Positions 7,658 through 14,895 are shown, counted from the stretch's first letter. The stretch is DNA of 16,190 bases from Desulfocapsa sp. (GCA_030635405.1 DAOVZA010000009.1:1-16190); one strand, 5' to 3'. Program-made: numbers and translations. Notes: generated by a model not told the origin, from the letters alone.

Positions 7658-8626
7658 TTATACTCCAAGGTGGCTGCGCGGGTTAAAGGACATCGCTTTT
7701 TTCATATTGGTGTAAATCTCAGTGTCTTTATCGGTGACTGGTTTTGGAACCATAATGGCAAGGGTAACATACTGGTCACCGCTCAACTTTGCGGAGCAGA
7801 GACCTCTGCCTTTTAGTCGTAGTTTCTTCCCTGTTTGTGAGTTTGGTGGTATTTTCAATTCAACGGTTCCACCAAGTGTTGGAACGGGGACAGAAGCTCC
7901 AAGTGCCGCTTCCCATGGTGCAATTGGAAGGGTGAGCATAATGTCCCGTTTGTCAGGAATAAAATGAGAATGCGCGCCAAAGGCAACTTCCAGAAATAAA
8001 TCACCGTTATTCCCACCGCCCATTCCTTCAGCACCTTGACCAGACAATCTGATCTGTTGGCCTTCAGTGATTCCTTTGGGGATGGAAACCTGCAAGGTGT
8101 GTGGATGAGTGATAACGTGCCCTGAATCATCAACAACCGGGCGCTGCAATGTTAATGATTGTTTGCTTCCATGGTAGCTGTCCTCAAGACTTATCACAAT
8201 CTTAGCGTGTAGATCCTGTCCATTGCCAGAGTAGTGGGGATGCTGGCCTCTAAATGGCCCCTGTTGTGCTGCTCTACCTCCACCCTGCGTACCAAAAAGA
8301 GATTCAAAGAAGTCGCTGAATTGAGAAGCGTCGTTTTCTGTGTATCCGCCGCCATTGAATTCAAAACCATTGTCCCAATCTGGTGGTGGATTGAAATCCT
8401 GACCGGCTTTCCAGTCCTTACCGAACTTGTCATAAGCGGCTCGCTTTTCAACATCCTGTAAAACTTCGTAGGCTTCACCAATTTCTTTGAAACGCTGTTC
8501 TGCAGTTTCTTCTTTATTGATGTCTGGATGAAATTTACGGGCAAGCTTTCGATAGCCACGTTTTACTTCATCCTGAGTGGCATTTCGATCAATGCCCAGA
8601 ATTGTGTAATAGTCTTTAAATTCCAT
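7658..8626 (-). CDS. cbpA: CbpA-type DnaJ co-chaperone
   Basis: This 322-residue J-domain protein stimulates the ATPase of DnaK. The J-domain occupies residues 5-70 with His33-Pro34-Asp35 in KFHPDINKE. A Gly/Phe/Asn-rich linker follows (about 75-130), then two C-terminal beta-sandwich domains with GSKQSLTL, PKGITEGQQIRLSGQG and PPNSQTGKKLRLKGRG. The DnaJ zinc finger is absent, which marks it as the CbpA/class II type. The start gives the normal MEFKDYYTILGI. A dyad and possible -10 lie just upstream. It forms an operon with cbpM. Confidence 0.95.
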   Translation of the reverse strand: MEFKDYYTILGIDRNATQDEVKRGYRKLARKFHPDINKEETAEQRFKEIGEAYEVLQDVEKRAAYDKFGKDWKAGQDFNPPPDWDNGFEFNGGGYTENDASQFSDFFESLFGTQGGGRAAQQGPFRGQHPHYSGNGQDLHAKIVISLEDSYHGSKQSLTLQRPVVDDSGHVITHPHTLQVSIPKGITEGQQIRLSGQGAEGMGGGNNGDLFLEVAFGAHSHFIPDKRDIMLTLPIAPWEAALGASVPVPTLGGTVELKIPPNSQTGKKLRLKGRGLCSAKLSGDQYVTLAIMVPKPVTDKDTEIYTNMKKAMSFNPRSHLGV

Positions 8627-8641
8627 ATTCAGTTCCAGATG

Positions 8642-8675
8642 ATTTGAGTCACTAGCTTGTCAGTCTCAAATAATA
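8642..8675 (-). promoter_or_regulatory. Dyad and possible -10 in front of cbpA
   Basis: ATTTGAG (8642-8648) and CTCAAAT (8665-8671) are exact inverted repeats, extended by ACT/AGT with a two-base bulge. On the minus strand TATTAT (8670-8675) could be a -10, which places the dyad over the start point and leader, 16-45 bases before the start codon. It could be an operator or a leader hairpin. No good -35 is seen. Confidence 0.35.
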
Positions 8676-8721
8676 CTTTAATGCATATTTTCCCAAATTA
8701 AAGAAAATTCACTTATTATTT

Positions 8722-9885
8722 TCAGGTTTTAGCATGCCCGGGGAGCATGAATATAAATGGGATTCCAACAAGTCCTGCTCCGGCACTGATAAGGTAGGCG
8801 GTTTGTAATCCACTGTTATCTGCAATCATTCCAATGACAACTACGACGGATGCGCGTGCCATAAAGGCTATCATCATAAATATTCCATTGGCAGCAGCTG
8901 GACTGTCTCCTGCATGTTCCTGGATTAAAGCAAGCATGACAGGAGTGGTGGAGAGAAGCATAAATCCACAACTGAGCAGGGATAACATTCGAAGCCAGTC
9001 ATCGCTCACCACAAAGAGGAGAACACTTAAAGGGGCGCCCACAAGTGAGATAAGCAGCATTCGTCTTCGACCCAGGTAATCACTAAGTGACCCGGCCGTT
9101 AAGACACCAACCACACCTGCAGCTTCAAATAGCATTAGAGCCATGCCACCTAGCCATATATTGCCGCTCTGTTCTTTGACGAAGAGTGGTAAAAAGGCGG
9201 TCATGGAGCCATGCATAAAACTTCTCGCCAGAAGTATGAATATGAGGGGTGTCAGGATGTGACGCATATTTTTAAAAGTGCTCAGGATGGAAGTTTTTTG
9301 ACCACTTTTATGGAAAGACAGGTCGATATCTTTAAATTTTATATAGAGCCAGCCAGATGCCGCAATCCCGACAACCATGATTGGCCAAAAACCTTCAAGT
9401 CCCATCAGCGATACAGCACCAACTGCGGTTAGTGGGCCAACTGTACGAGCAAGCTCACCACCAGTCATAAAGAAGCTCATTCCTCTGCCTTTCTTCGACC
9501 CAGCCATGCGGGCGATCATTACCGGGGCTGGCACATGAAACATGGCAATACTGATTCCCGCAAGAAAGAGCAGGAGTAGCAGTACTCCGTATGTGGGGGC
9601 CATACCGATGAGGCTCATGGGGATGGCGGTCATCATTGGAGCAAGGATAACAAAATATCGTAGACTTGCCCGATCTGCTAACATCCCAATAAAAGGATTC
9701 ATCAGAGCGGGTAATTGCATAACAGCTGACAAAAAACCAGCCTGAGTCAACGACATGGAAAGCTTTTCAATAAGCAGAGGCAAAAGGGGTGCCAGGAAAG
9801 ATGAGTATACGTCGTGGACGAAATGGCAGAAGGAAAGGAGCAGAATTTCAGCCGATTTAAATGTGGATTGTTCTTTATTTTTCAC
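8722..9885 (-). CDS. MFS transporter, fosmidomycin-resistance (Fsr)-like
   Basis: This 387-residue integral membrane protein has about twelve hydrophobic helices in two halves. The N-terminal FCHFVHDVYSSFLAPLLPLLI, the loop GMLADRASLRYF between helices 2 and 3, and FHVPAPVMIARMAGSKKGRGMSFFMTGGE resemble Fsr-type MFS exporters; SLSDYLGRRRML is the matching loop of the second half. It probably exports a small molecule; substrate is unknown. The start codon used is GTG at 9883-9885 with no evident ribosome site. The next Met is deep inside the protein, so the GTG is retained. It stands alone between cbpA and the HD-GYP gene. Confidence 0.85.
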   Translation of the reverse strand: MKNKEQSTFKSAEILLLSFCHFVHDVYSSFLAPLLPLLIEKLSMSLTQAGFLSAVMQLPALMNPFIGMLADRASLRYFVILAPMMTAIPMSLIGMAPTYGVLLLLLFLAGISIAMFHVPAPVMIARMAGSKKGRGMSFFMTGGELARTVGPLTAVGAVSLMGLEGFWPIMVVGIAASGWLYIKFKDIDLSFHKSGQKTSILSTFKNMRHILTPLIFILLARSFMHGSMTAFLPLFVKEQSGNIWLGGMALMLFEAAGVVGVLTAGSLSDYLGRRRMLLISLVGAPLSVLLFVVSDDWLRMLSLLSCGFMLLSTTPVMLALIQEHAGDSPAAANGIFMMIAFMARASVVVVIGMIADNSGLQTAYLISAGAGLVGIPFIFMLPGHAKT

Positions 9886-10121
9886 AGTAAAATGTTTGGG
9901 GTGTTGAGAGTTTATCCTAAAGGGAGAAGGGAGCTTTTTTATGCATAATAAGATGACTAAAACTTATACTACAACCGAAATTGAAAAGTTGAGGAAATTT
10001 CAGTGAAGAAGGTTAATAAAAAAAAGGACACTATACTGTGAGGTGTATTTATTGTGGTAGAGGACTGGAAGAAATCTCCGGTGCAATTTGTTTCCTGAAA
10101 TATTTATCTGTAGTAGTGAAG
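9886..10121. other. Intergenic region with two tiny plus-strand ORFs
   Basis: This 236-base gap upstream of the MFS gene holds no clear promoter for it. On the plus strand, against all neighbours, an ATG ORF at 9941-10006 (21 residues, ending EIEKLRKFQ) follows a purine-rich GGGAGAAGGGAG. A GTG ORF at 10038-10127 (29 residues, beginning VRCIYCGRG) follows AAGGA and runs a few bases into the 3' end of the HD-GYP gene. Both could be chance or remnants. Confidence 0.3.
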
Positions 10122-11396
10122 CTATAAGGTAAATATATCTGTCAGATTCAGGCTGTATTCCTTACAGGTTCCTTTTGCAATATCAAAACATTTATCTTTG
10201 TTGTTTTTCACATGTTCAACTATGGTTGGATCAAATTTCTCGCTGAGCACACACTCGTCTAAAATTGAAATTACCTTGTCCAATAGCATTCCTTTACGGT
10301 ATGGCCTGTCCTGTACAAGTGCTTGAAAAACATCTGCCACAGCAATTATTCTTGCTTCAATACTGATATCGTTCTGGTTTGGGTGGAATGGATAACCGCC
10401 TCCATTAAGCCCTTCGTGATGGTATGCAGCCCAGCGGGCAATCTCACCAAGTCCTTTAATCTGACGCAAGATTTCAAAAGTTTCGTAACTGTGCTGATTA
10501 ATAATGGATCGTTCAATGTCACTTAGGCCTCCAGGTTTTTCAAGTATACTGTCCGGGGTATGGAGCTTCCCAAGGTCATGTAATAAACCTGCTATTTCAA
10601 TTTTATCTGATTGTTCACTGGATAACCCAAAGCTTTTTGCAATATATTGTGCTAGGCAGGCAACCCTTGTTGAGTGTTCGGCAGTAAAAGGACTTTTTTG
10701 ATCAACGATGTATGCCATAATCAGTGACAACTGTTTAAGTTGAGAGATACTTAATGGCTGGCTCGTTTTAAATTGTCCCATATCCCAGGTGTAACGGGTG
10801 ATATGGCGATCCTCTAGCGCAATCCAGAAGGCTTCGGATTTTTCCACTTCCTTAAAGGTATCAACAAACAAGGGGTTGAAGTAGGTACCTGCATTACCAG
10901 AAATTGCTCCGACGATCCCATCTCTTGCGAGTAAAATATCATTTCCGTAGTGGCTTGCCGCCATAACGTCAATACGATCTGAAATAAAAATGAGGTTCGC
11001 CATTGTTATGTCATGTGTGCTGATCTTTTTGTGTTTTAAGTTTTCCCAAGGAGTGTGGTGATAGAGGATAGGTAATGCAAAAACAGATAACGGTAAGAAG
11101 TCCTTCAATAATCGATAGCCAATTTCACAATGTATATTTGCTTCACTCCAATCGAAATGATTCACAAGGTTAGAGTGCATTTGTTCAGCAGAGACTCCAC
11201 AATCATGCAATAAACCGAGATCAAATGAAAATTGGATATCCTCTTCAGTGAAACCAAGCTGATGGGCTAGTTGACTGGCGATATAGCCGACTCGTTTTCC
11301 ATGGTTTGTGTCATTCATCCCCACCAGTGATACGGATGTTTCGATGGCCATGATCATTTGGCGGAGGTCGATATCTAAGTCTTTACTATTGCACAT
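10122..11396 (-). CDS. Double HD-domain protein with C-terminal HD-GYP (cyclic-di-GMP phosphodiesterase-like)
   Basis: HD-GYP domains hydrolyse cyclic di-GMP. The C-terminal half of this 424-residue protein has a full set: HSTRVA near 241, the HD pair at 273-274 in LLHDLGKL, HQHS-type His near 302, HHEGLNGGGYP at 326-336, and the VADVFQAL aspartate near 355. The N-terminal half (about 30-150) is a second HD domain with NHGKRVGYIA, LLHDCG (His64-Asp65), YHHTPW and ISDRID but without a GYP motif, so it may be regulatory or have another activity. No membrane segment or receiver domain is seen, so it should be cytoplasmic. AAGGA lies seven bases ahead of the ATG. Confidence 0.92.
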   Translation of the reverse strand: MCNSKDLDIDLRQMIMAIETSVSLVGMNDTNHGKRVGYIASQLAHQLGFTEEDIQFSFDLGLLHDCGVSAEQMHSNLVNHFDWSEANIHCEIGYRLLKDFLPLSVFALPILYHHTPWENLKHKKISTHDITMANLIFISDRIDVMAASHYGNDILLARDGIVGAISGNAGTYFNPLFVDTFKEVEKSEAFWIALEDRHITRYTWDMGQFKTSQPLSISQLKQLSLIMAYIVDQKSPFTAEHSTRVACLAQYIAKSFGLSSEQSDKIEIAGLLHDLGKLHTPDSILEKPGGLSDIERSIINQHSYETFEILRQIKGLGEIARWAAYHHEGLNGGGYPFHPNQNDISIEARIIAVADVFQALVQDRPYRKGMLLDKVISILDECVLSEKFDPTIVEHVKNNKDKCFDIAKGTCKEYSLNLTDIFTL

Positions 11397-11430
11397 GTTA
11401 TTTCCTTGTGTTTGTTGTATATGTGCAATT

Positions 11431-11459
11431 AGTATATCAAATCAGAATGGTCAAAACAA
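11431..11459 (-). promoter_or_regulatory. Extended -10 promoter of the HD-GYP gene
   Basis: On the minus strand TATACT (11431-11436), five of six to consensus, is preceded by the TGA of an extended -10. A weak -35 TTGTTT (11454-11459) lies 17 bases upstream. The leader would be about 28 bases. Confidence 0.55.
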
Positions 11460-11513
11460 ATCTTTTTTGGCGATTTCTTGTTAAATGCATGTTCAGCGAT
11501 ATGCCTAATAACA

Positions 11514-11722
11514 TCAGCTGTAGTTTTTAGAAAAAGGAAGAAAACCACTATGAGGATACATTGCATTCCCAGTACGAACACCTTGTTCTGACTCGTTATA
11601 GTTTTCGACTTTTAAAATTCCTAACCCTTTTTCACCTTCAAATTTATAGTGTACACTCTGGTGAGAAAGTTTTACGGTCAGGCCACCACCTTTGTATCAG
11701 TCAATTTCTGTTGTTCTTTCAT
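11514..11722 (-). pseudogene. Short frameshifted unknown gene
   Basis: On the minus strand an ATG at 11722 opens a 14-codon frame (MKEQQKLTDTKVVA) that stops at 11678-11680. A neighbouring frame, open from 11696 to the TGA at 11514-11516, has no start of its own but encodes a well-composed sequence including GGGLTVKLSHQ, HYKFEGEKGLGILKVENYN and GNAMYPHSGFLPF. One added base near 11695 would join them into a protein of about 70 residues. The product is not recognised. It lies between the HD-GYP promoter and the broken transposase, in decayed accessory DNA. A sequencing error or programmed frameshift is possible; no clear slippery heptamer is seen. No ribosome site precedes the ATG. Confidence 0.45.
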
Positions 11723-11910
11723 GTTTTATAAGTCATATACTTAAATAAAAGTTCTCTGCTGTGCAATAATGTCAGAACACCGATAAGTTGTTGTAATAAT
11801 CACATTTAACTTGAAACAGAGAATCTCTAACAAGTGATTATTAAGCTCTGTTTTTGCTGTGTAGCCCTTGTAGTTAAGAGTGTTTATCCCTGTGTCCGAA
11901 TTCACGTGGA
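11723..11910. other. Non-coding stretch upstream of the broken transposase
   Basis: No convincing gene, terminator or promoter was found here. The plus-strand transposase frame stays open back to about 11878, so part of this stretch may be older transposase sequence. Confidence 0.4.
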
Positions 11911-12585
11911 ATGAGCGTCCAGATTCAGTGGAATACGCAGTGGTCACAGGAACTGCCGTATTGCCAGAATCACGAGAGTCACCGATGGATTGAAAATCAA
12001 CTTAAGAAACTATTGCCTGTAGAATATTTTTTGATCACCTTTACCCTGCCCAAAGTATTCCGGGCTCTTCTTCTTAAAACAGCAGTTGACCATAACCTGC
12101 GGATTCCTGCACAATGTCCCTCAAAGTGGGTGGTCGATTGCAGACATGTAGGCAAAGGTGACAAAGCTCTCGTGTATCTGGGGAGGTATCTCTATAGAGG
12201 TGTGATACAAGAAAAGGATATTGTCAGCGCAACTGATACTCATGTAACCTTCCGATATTTTCATGCAAAGCAGAAACGCTATCACCTGCGTACTGTGACA
12301 GGGGAATATTTCCTCTGGCTGATCCTGCGCCATATTCTCCCCAAAGGCTTTCGACGAGTCAGGAGCTATGGGTTTCTCCATCCCTGTTCTAAGAATCTGA
12401 TCAAATTACTTCAGTTGATATTGCATGTTAATCCGGTGAAAATGTGTCTGCAATCAGTTAAGCGAGCAGGTATCACCTGCTTTTCCTGCGGTAGGAAGAT
12501 GAAAATCGTAGGCACGATGATTCCAGCTTTTAAAGTACAGCAGGCAAGAGAATTCCAACACCTAAAGGAGTTGTTTGCTATGTGA
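11911..12585 (+). pseudogene. IS91-family transposase, internally deleted
   Basis: The 224-residue reading joins two recognisable parts of IS91-type HUH transposases. Residues about 12-52 match the end of the zinc-ribbon and following helix (ELPYCQNHESHRWIENQL, KLLPVEYFLITFTLP), but the usual CxxRHCPKC cysteines are eroded. Residues about 60-150 match the C-terminal region (SKWVVDCRHVGKGDKALVYLGRY, HVTFRYF, LRHILPKGFRRVRSYG). The roughly 100-150 residues that normally lie between, with the HUH metal site, are missing at about DHN/LRIP, and the N-terminal zinc ribbon is incomplete. The open frame survives but the protein cannot be an active transposase. Tail cysteines (ITCFSCGRKMK) remain. Element ends were not identified. 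Confidence 0.8.
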
Positions 12586-12814
12586 GTTGCAGGAAGATAG
12601 GCGGCGAAATTGGCTATTCCTCAAAATCACAGGAGAGTTGTGCTTAAAATTGCCTCATTTACGGCTATAAAACATCATTAATCAGAGAAATGCGAGAACT
12701 AACCTCGGCAATACCAAAACCAACCACAACAAGAATTTCATTTTGACAGAATAGGGGTATTCTAAAAAAGATGTTTTCTATTTAGTATGACCCTGCATAG
12801 GCTAGACCGGGCTT
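12586..12814. other. Spacer between transposase remnant and attC-like site
   Basis: No gene is supported here. A perfect small hairpin AGAATA-GGGG-TATTCT lies at 12748-12763, followed by an A-run on the plus strand. This may contain the end of the IS91-type element and the boundary of the cassette region, but no terminal repeat was recognised. Confidence 0.35.
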
Positions 12815-12877
12815 GTCCAACAAACGGTTCAGATTGTGGTTCGCTTCGCTCTCACAATCTAACCTTATTCGTTCTCT
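12815..12877 (-). repeat. attC-like site behind the PIN/RHH cassette
   Basis: A 63-base imperfect palindrome has a perfect 8-bp inner stem AGATTGTG (12831-12838) / CACAATCT (12853-12860) with a loop containing CGCTTCGCTC. Its arms extend outward through CGGTT/AACC with one unpaired C to an outer GTCCAAC / GTTCTCT pair. On the minus strand the right end is GTTGGAC, a full match to the integron GTTRRRY core. It begins three bases after the antitoxin stop codon, as expected for a cassette. The unpaired base would by itself suggest the opposite orientation, so direction is not settled. Confidence 0.65.
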
Positions 12878-12880
12878 GAT

Positions 12881-13147
12881 TTATACTTTGACAGTATCCC
12901 ACTCCGGTACTGTCTGTTTTTTGGGTACCGCATTTAGTATTTTGGTAACTTTTGCTTTAAGTGTAGAAATGTTTTTCTTTGATATTCTAGATTCTACGAT
13001 AGACAATGCTTCAAGTTGGCTCAATTGTGTTGTCAAAAAGTAGTTGGCTAGATTATTTAAAGAAACACCTTGAGTTTTAGCTTCATGTGCTAAACGGATT
13101 TTCAGCTCAGCTGGAACCCTTAAAGTAACAACTTGTGTTTTATTCAT
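12881..13147 (-). CDS. Ribbon-helix-helix antitoxin partner of PIN toxin
   Basis: This 88-residue protein has an Arc/CopG/HicB-like ribbon-helix-helix N-terminus (TQVVTLRVPAELKIRLAHEAKTQG and SLNNLANYFL) that would bind its own promoter, and a lysine-rich tail (about 50-88) likely to bind the toxin. The frame could begin at a GTG at 13153, but the ATG at 13147 has GGAGGTG at good spacing and gives the usual MNKTQ start. The ATG overlaps the last eight bases of the PIN gene (ATGAATAA), so the toxin comes first and the two are translationally coupled. Confidence 0.85.
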   Translation of the reverse strand: MNKTQVVTLRVPAELKIRLAHEAKTQGVSLNNLANYFLTTQLSQLEALSIVESRISKKNISTLKAKVTKILNAVPKKQTVPEWDTVKV

Positions 13148-13574
13148 GATCACACCTCCAGAGGTAATAAAATTCTCCAGGAGTTACCACTTTGAATGGA
13201 TGACTTTTCAGTCTACCAAAGTGAAAGTCCTTGGTATTTGAAGTTATCAAATATTGGCTGTTGCTCGTAAATGCACATTCAACGAATAAATTATCATTTT
13301 CATCAAGCAGGTTGGGACGTAGGCGGTAGTAAATCGAGCGTTTATCTGCAAGTAGTACCAACAAATCCAAAACATCTTCAATCTGTTCGGTTGAAAGAGC
13401 TATTTTTTTGAGTATCTTTTTTCTTTTTAAAACATCTTCGTATTCAAAGAGAACAGGAGTTGTTATTGCTAATTTCAATTTCTCTTCAAGAATAAGTCTA
13501 AAGATGAGATGGGAAGCTCCAGCTTGACTGAGTAAAGCAGCCAGTAGCGTATTTGTATCTAATGTAACAATCAT
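13140..13574 (-). CDS. PIN-domain toxin (COG1569-like, type II TA)
   Basis: PIN toxins are metal-dependent RNases. From the ATG at 13574 the protein has 144 residues, and the acidic site is present: Asp6 in VTLDTNTLL, Glu44 in FEYEDVL, Asp91/Asp94 in DENDNLFVECA and Asp116 in TSNTKDF. That order is typical of the TIGR00305/COG1569 PIN group. A longer reading from 13592 adds only MRYHIR, which the family does not have. No ribosome site precedes either start. It forms a toxin-antitoxin pair with the downstream RHH gene. Confidence 0.87.
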   Translation of the reverse strand: MIVTLDTNTLLAALLSQAGASHLIFRLILEEKLKLAITTPVLFEYEDVLKRKKILKKIALSTEQIEDVLDLLVLLADKRSIYYRLRPNLLDENDNLFVECAFTSNSQYLITSNTKDFHFGRLKSHPFKVVTPGEFYYLWRCDHE

Positions 13575-13623
13575 ACGAATATGGTAGCGCATGCGAATAC
13601 AATGCGCAATGTTTGATTCTCAA
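13572..13623 (-). promoter_or_regulatory. Candidate promoter and direct repeats of the PIN/RHH operon
   Basis: On the minus strand TTGAGA (13618-13623), 16 bases and TGTATT (13596-13601) form a plausible promoter. Near-identical direct repeats CATACGAAT (13572-13580) and CATGCGAAT (13590-13598), read on the plus strand and 18 bases apart, lie at the start of the toxin gene and could be the operator for the RHH antitoxin. Confidence 0.4.
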
Positions 13624-13682
13624 TCACTGTTTATTTAACCTACCAATCCATTCTATTTTCTTCTTAGTTTGATTTCTACAAA

Positions 13683-13800
13683 GAACGTTCAAGCTCAGGG
13701 GCAAGCGGGATTTACAGCACTGAGCTTTGATTAATTTGTGAACTTGATTGCAAGGCTGAGTTTCAGAAAATCGCGCTGCCCGCTTGTCCCTTGCATCGCC
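13683..13800. repeat. Nested imperfect inverted repeats abutting the intron
   Basis: GGGGCAAGCGGG (13698-13709) pairs with CCCGCTTGTCCC (13779-13790) with one mismatch, and CAAG/CTTG outside continue the arms. Inside or overlapping are AAGCTCAG/CTGAGCTT and GATTGCAAGG/CCTTGCATC with one unpaired T. The structure ends within a few bases of the group II intron 5' end. It could be a large attC-like site or another stem used as the intron target. Confidence 0.45.
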
Positions 13801-13802
13801 TT

Positions 13803-14541
13803 GTGTACGCCCGGCATGGGCGTGAACTAATGGGGTTAAAGTCCCCTGTAAGTGTTCCATGTAACGTTGTGAAACGTAACATAAATTACTAGCCGATGGC
13901 AAGGGCGTTACCGCGAGGTAGGGTCTGAAGGAAGCCTAAGTGCAAAGATGTGGGGCGACGAACAGAAACATCATATAAGGCCGAGTTTCCGGGTAAGTCA
14001 GCACAACATGATTAAGCCCATGGAACAGGAGATACGGTAAATGATGCGTTCGCACATCGGAAGTTCACGTTCTTATCCGGGGAGACCTGTTTTCCAAGCA
14101 GTATGATGTTGTTTCCAGTGAAATTACCGGAGGGCTACCGGTTTCCAAAAGTCCTGGCACAAATGCTGGAGGTCTCTGCCCATTTGTGAGATACGAAACA
14201 AAGATGAGTAGACAGAAGATAAGGTTATACCGCGGTATGCGAAGTAATTTGTATGGTGTGAAGGCAGGAGTCAGCAGAAGCCATAGTAGCCAAAAGCCGA
14301 GGGTAATGCCTCGGACACGGTGAAGGGCTGAACATCAAGGAGAGGAGAGGTATTCATGGGCTTTGGCATACGTTGAGTCCGAATGGAGGAGTAATGTCCA
14401 GACGCGGATTGGAAAAACCGACTCAAATTTTCAAATTTTCACAGCCCGGTTACGACCCGGCGACCTTGGTGAACCGCCCTATGCGGATCCGCTTGTGGGG
14501 TGGTGTGGGGGCTGGGGGAGAACCCCCCCCGGCTACCCGAT
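13803..14541 (+). mobile_element. ORF-less group II intron
   Basis: The element begins GTGTACGCCC-GGCAT-GGGCGT, the 5' hairpin of many bacterial group II introns, followed by further domain I stems such as GGGGTTAAAGTCCCC. The stretch GGAGTCAGCAGAAGCCATAGTAG near 14268-14290 is the segment usually found shortly before the intron-encoded reverse transcriptase. A ribosome site and ATG follow near 14340-14358, but the frame stops after a few codons and only about 110 bases separate it from domain V. The reverse transcriptase/maturase is therefore deleted. Domains V and VI are intact in outline, and the 3' end is CCCGAT. It lies opposite in strand to the surrounding cassette genes. Boundaries are good to a few bases. 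Confidence 0.85.
14471..14541 (+). ncRNA. Group II intron domains V and VI
   Basis: Domain V is GAACCGCCCTATGCGG followed by ATCCGC and GGGGTGGTG, folding with a short apical loop. Domain VI is the G-rich/C-rich hairpin (about 14507-14538) with an unpaired branch-point A candidate at 14535 in GGCTACCC, six bases before the AT 3' end. These are the catalytic core and lariat elements of the intron. Confidence 0.8.
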
Positions 14542-14571
14542 TATCTTTTTCTTTTATATTAATATGTTGTT

Positions 14572-14607
14572 GGTGAGCGGTTTCTTTATGGGGAATAAGA
14601 AGTACCG
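14572..14607 (-). other. Hairpin just after brnA
   Basis: GCGGTTTCTT and AAGAAGTACCGC pair with a two-base bulge around an AT-rich loop, immediately past the brnA stop. No T-run follows on the minus strand and no GTT core is seen, so it is neither a clear terminator nor a clear attC site. Confidence 0.35.
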
Positions 14608-14895
14608 CTATACAGTATGATGTGAATTGACATATTTTTGTAGGATATCGTTGATTTGGGTTTGCCATCCTTTACCCTGTGACTTGAAGAAATCTAAGAC
14701 TTCGGCATTTAGGCGAATAGTTGTAGATTGTTTAGGATTTTCTAGTTTAGGACGACCACCTAAGTTTTTGATTCCAGCTCGCATTTCTTTTTTACTCAAG
14801 GGCCGATCATTTTCATCTTTCCCATCCCATACATAATCACCCTTTGCTGGAGCAAAAGCAGTCGATGCTAATATTTCTTTTTTTTGTTTATTCAT
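14608..14895 (-). CDS. brnA: BrnA antitoxin
   Basis: BrnA neutralises BrnT and, as a dimer, represses the brnTA promoter. The C-terminal part matches the family: KQSTTIRLNAEVLDFFKSQGKGWQTQINDILQKYV (residues 54-88), a ribbon-helix-helix-like fold. The linker with DENDRPLSKKEMRAG (about 28-42) is also typical. The start chosen is the ATG at 14895, giving 95 residues. A longer frame from 14946 lies inside brnT and adds residues foreign to the family. The ATG overlaps the brnT stop by eight bases (ATGAATAA), so translation is coupled. Confidence 0.9.
   Translation of the reverse strand: MNKQKKEILASTAFAPAKGDYVWDGKDENDRPLSKKEMRAGIKNLGGRPKLENPKQSTTIRLNAEVLDFFKSQGKGWQTQINDILQKYVNSHHTV

Noticed and set aside
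11490..11516. GTTATTAGGC-like core behind the frameshifted gene as another attC site
   Set aside because: Only one core is present; no long pairing arm or second core could be found on either side.
11741..11947. 68-codon minus-strand frame before the transposase remnant
   Set aside because: No ribosome site or recognisable motif, and it overlaps the transposase start in antisense.
12748..12763. AGAATA/TATTCT hairpin as a terminator for the transposase
   Set aside because: The stem is weak, far from the stop, and followed by an A-run rather than a T-run on that strand.
13698..13790. CRISPR-like repeats near the intron
   Set aside because: The repeats are inverted, not direct and regularly spaced, and no spacers or cas genes are present.
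13624..13902. 92-codon minus-strand frame over the intron 5' end
   Set aside because: It spans the inverted repeat and intron domain I and has no recognisable protein features.
14363..14620. 85-codon plus-strand frame over intron domains V and VI
   Set aside because: It runs through structured RNA sequence and into the brnA 3' region; no match to a reverse transcriptase motif.
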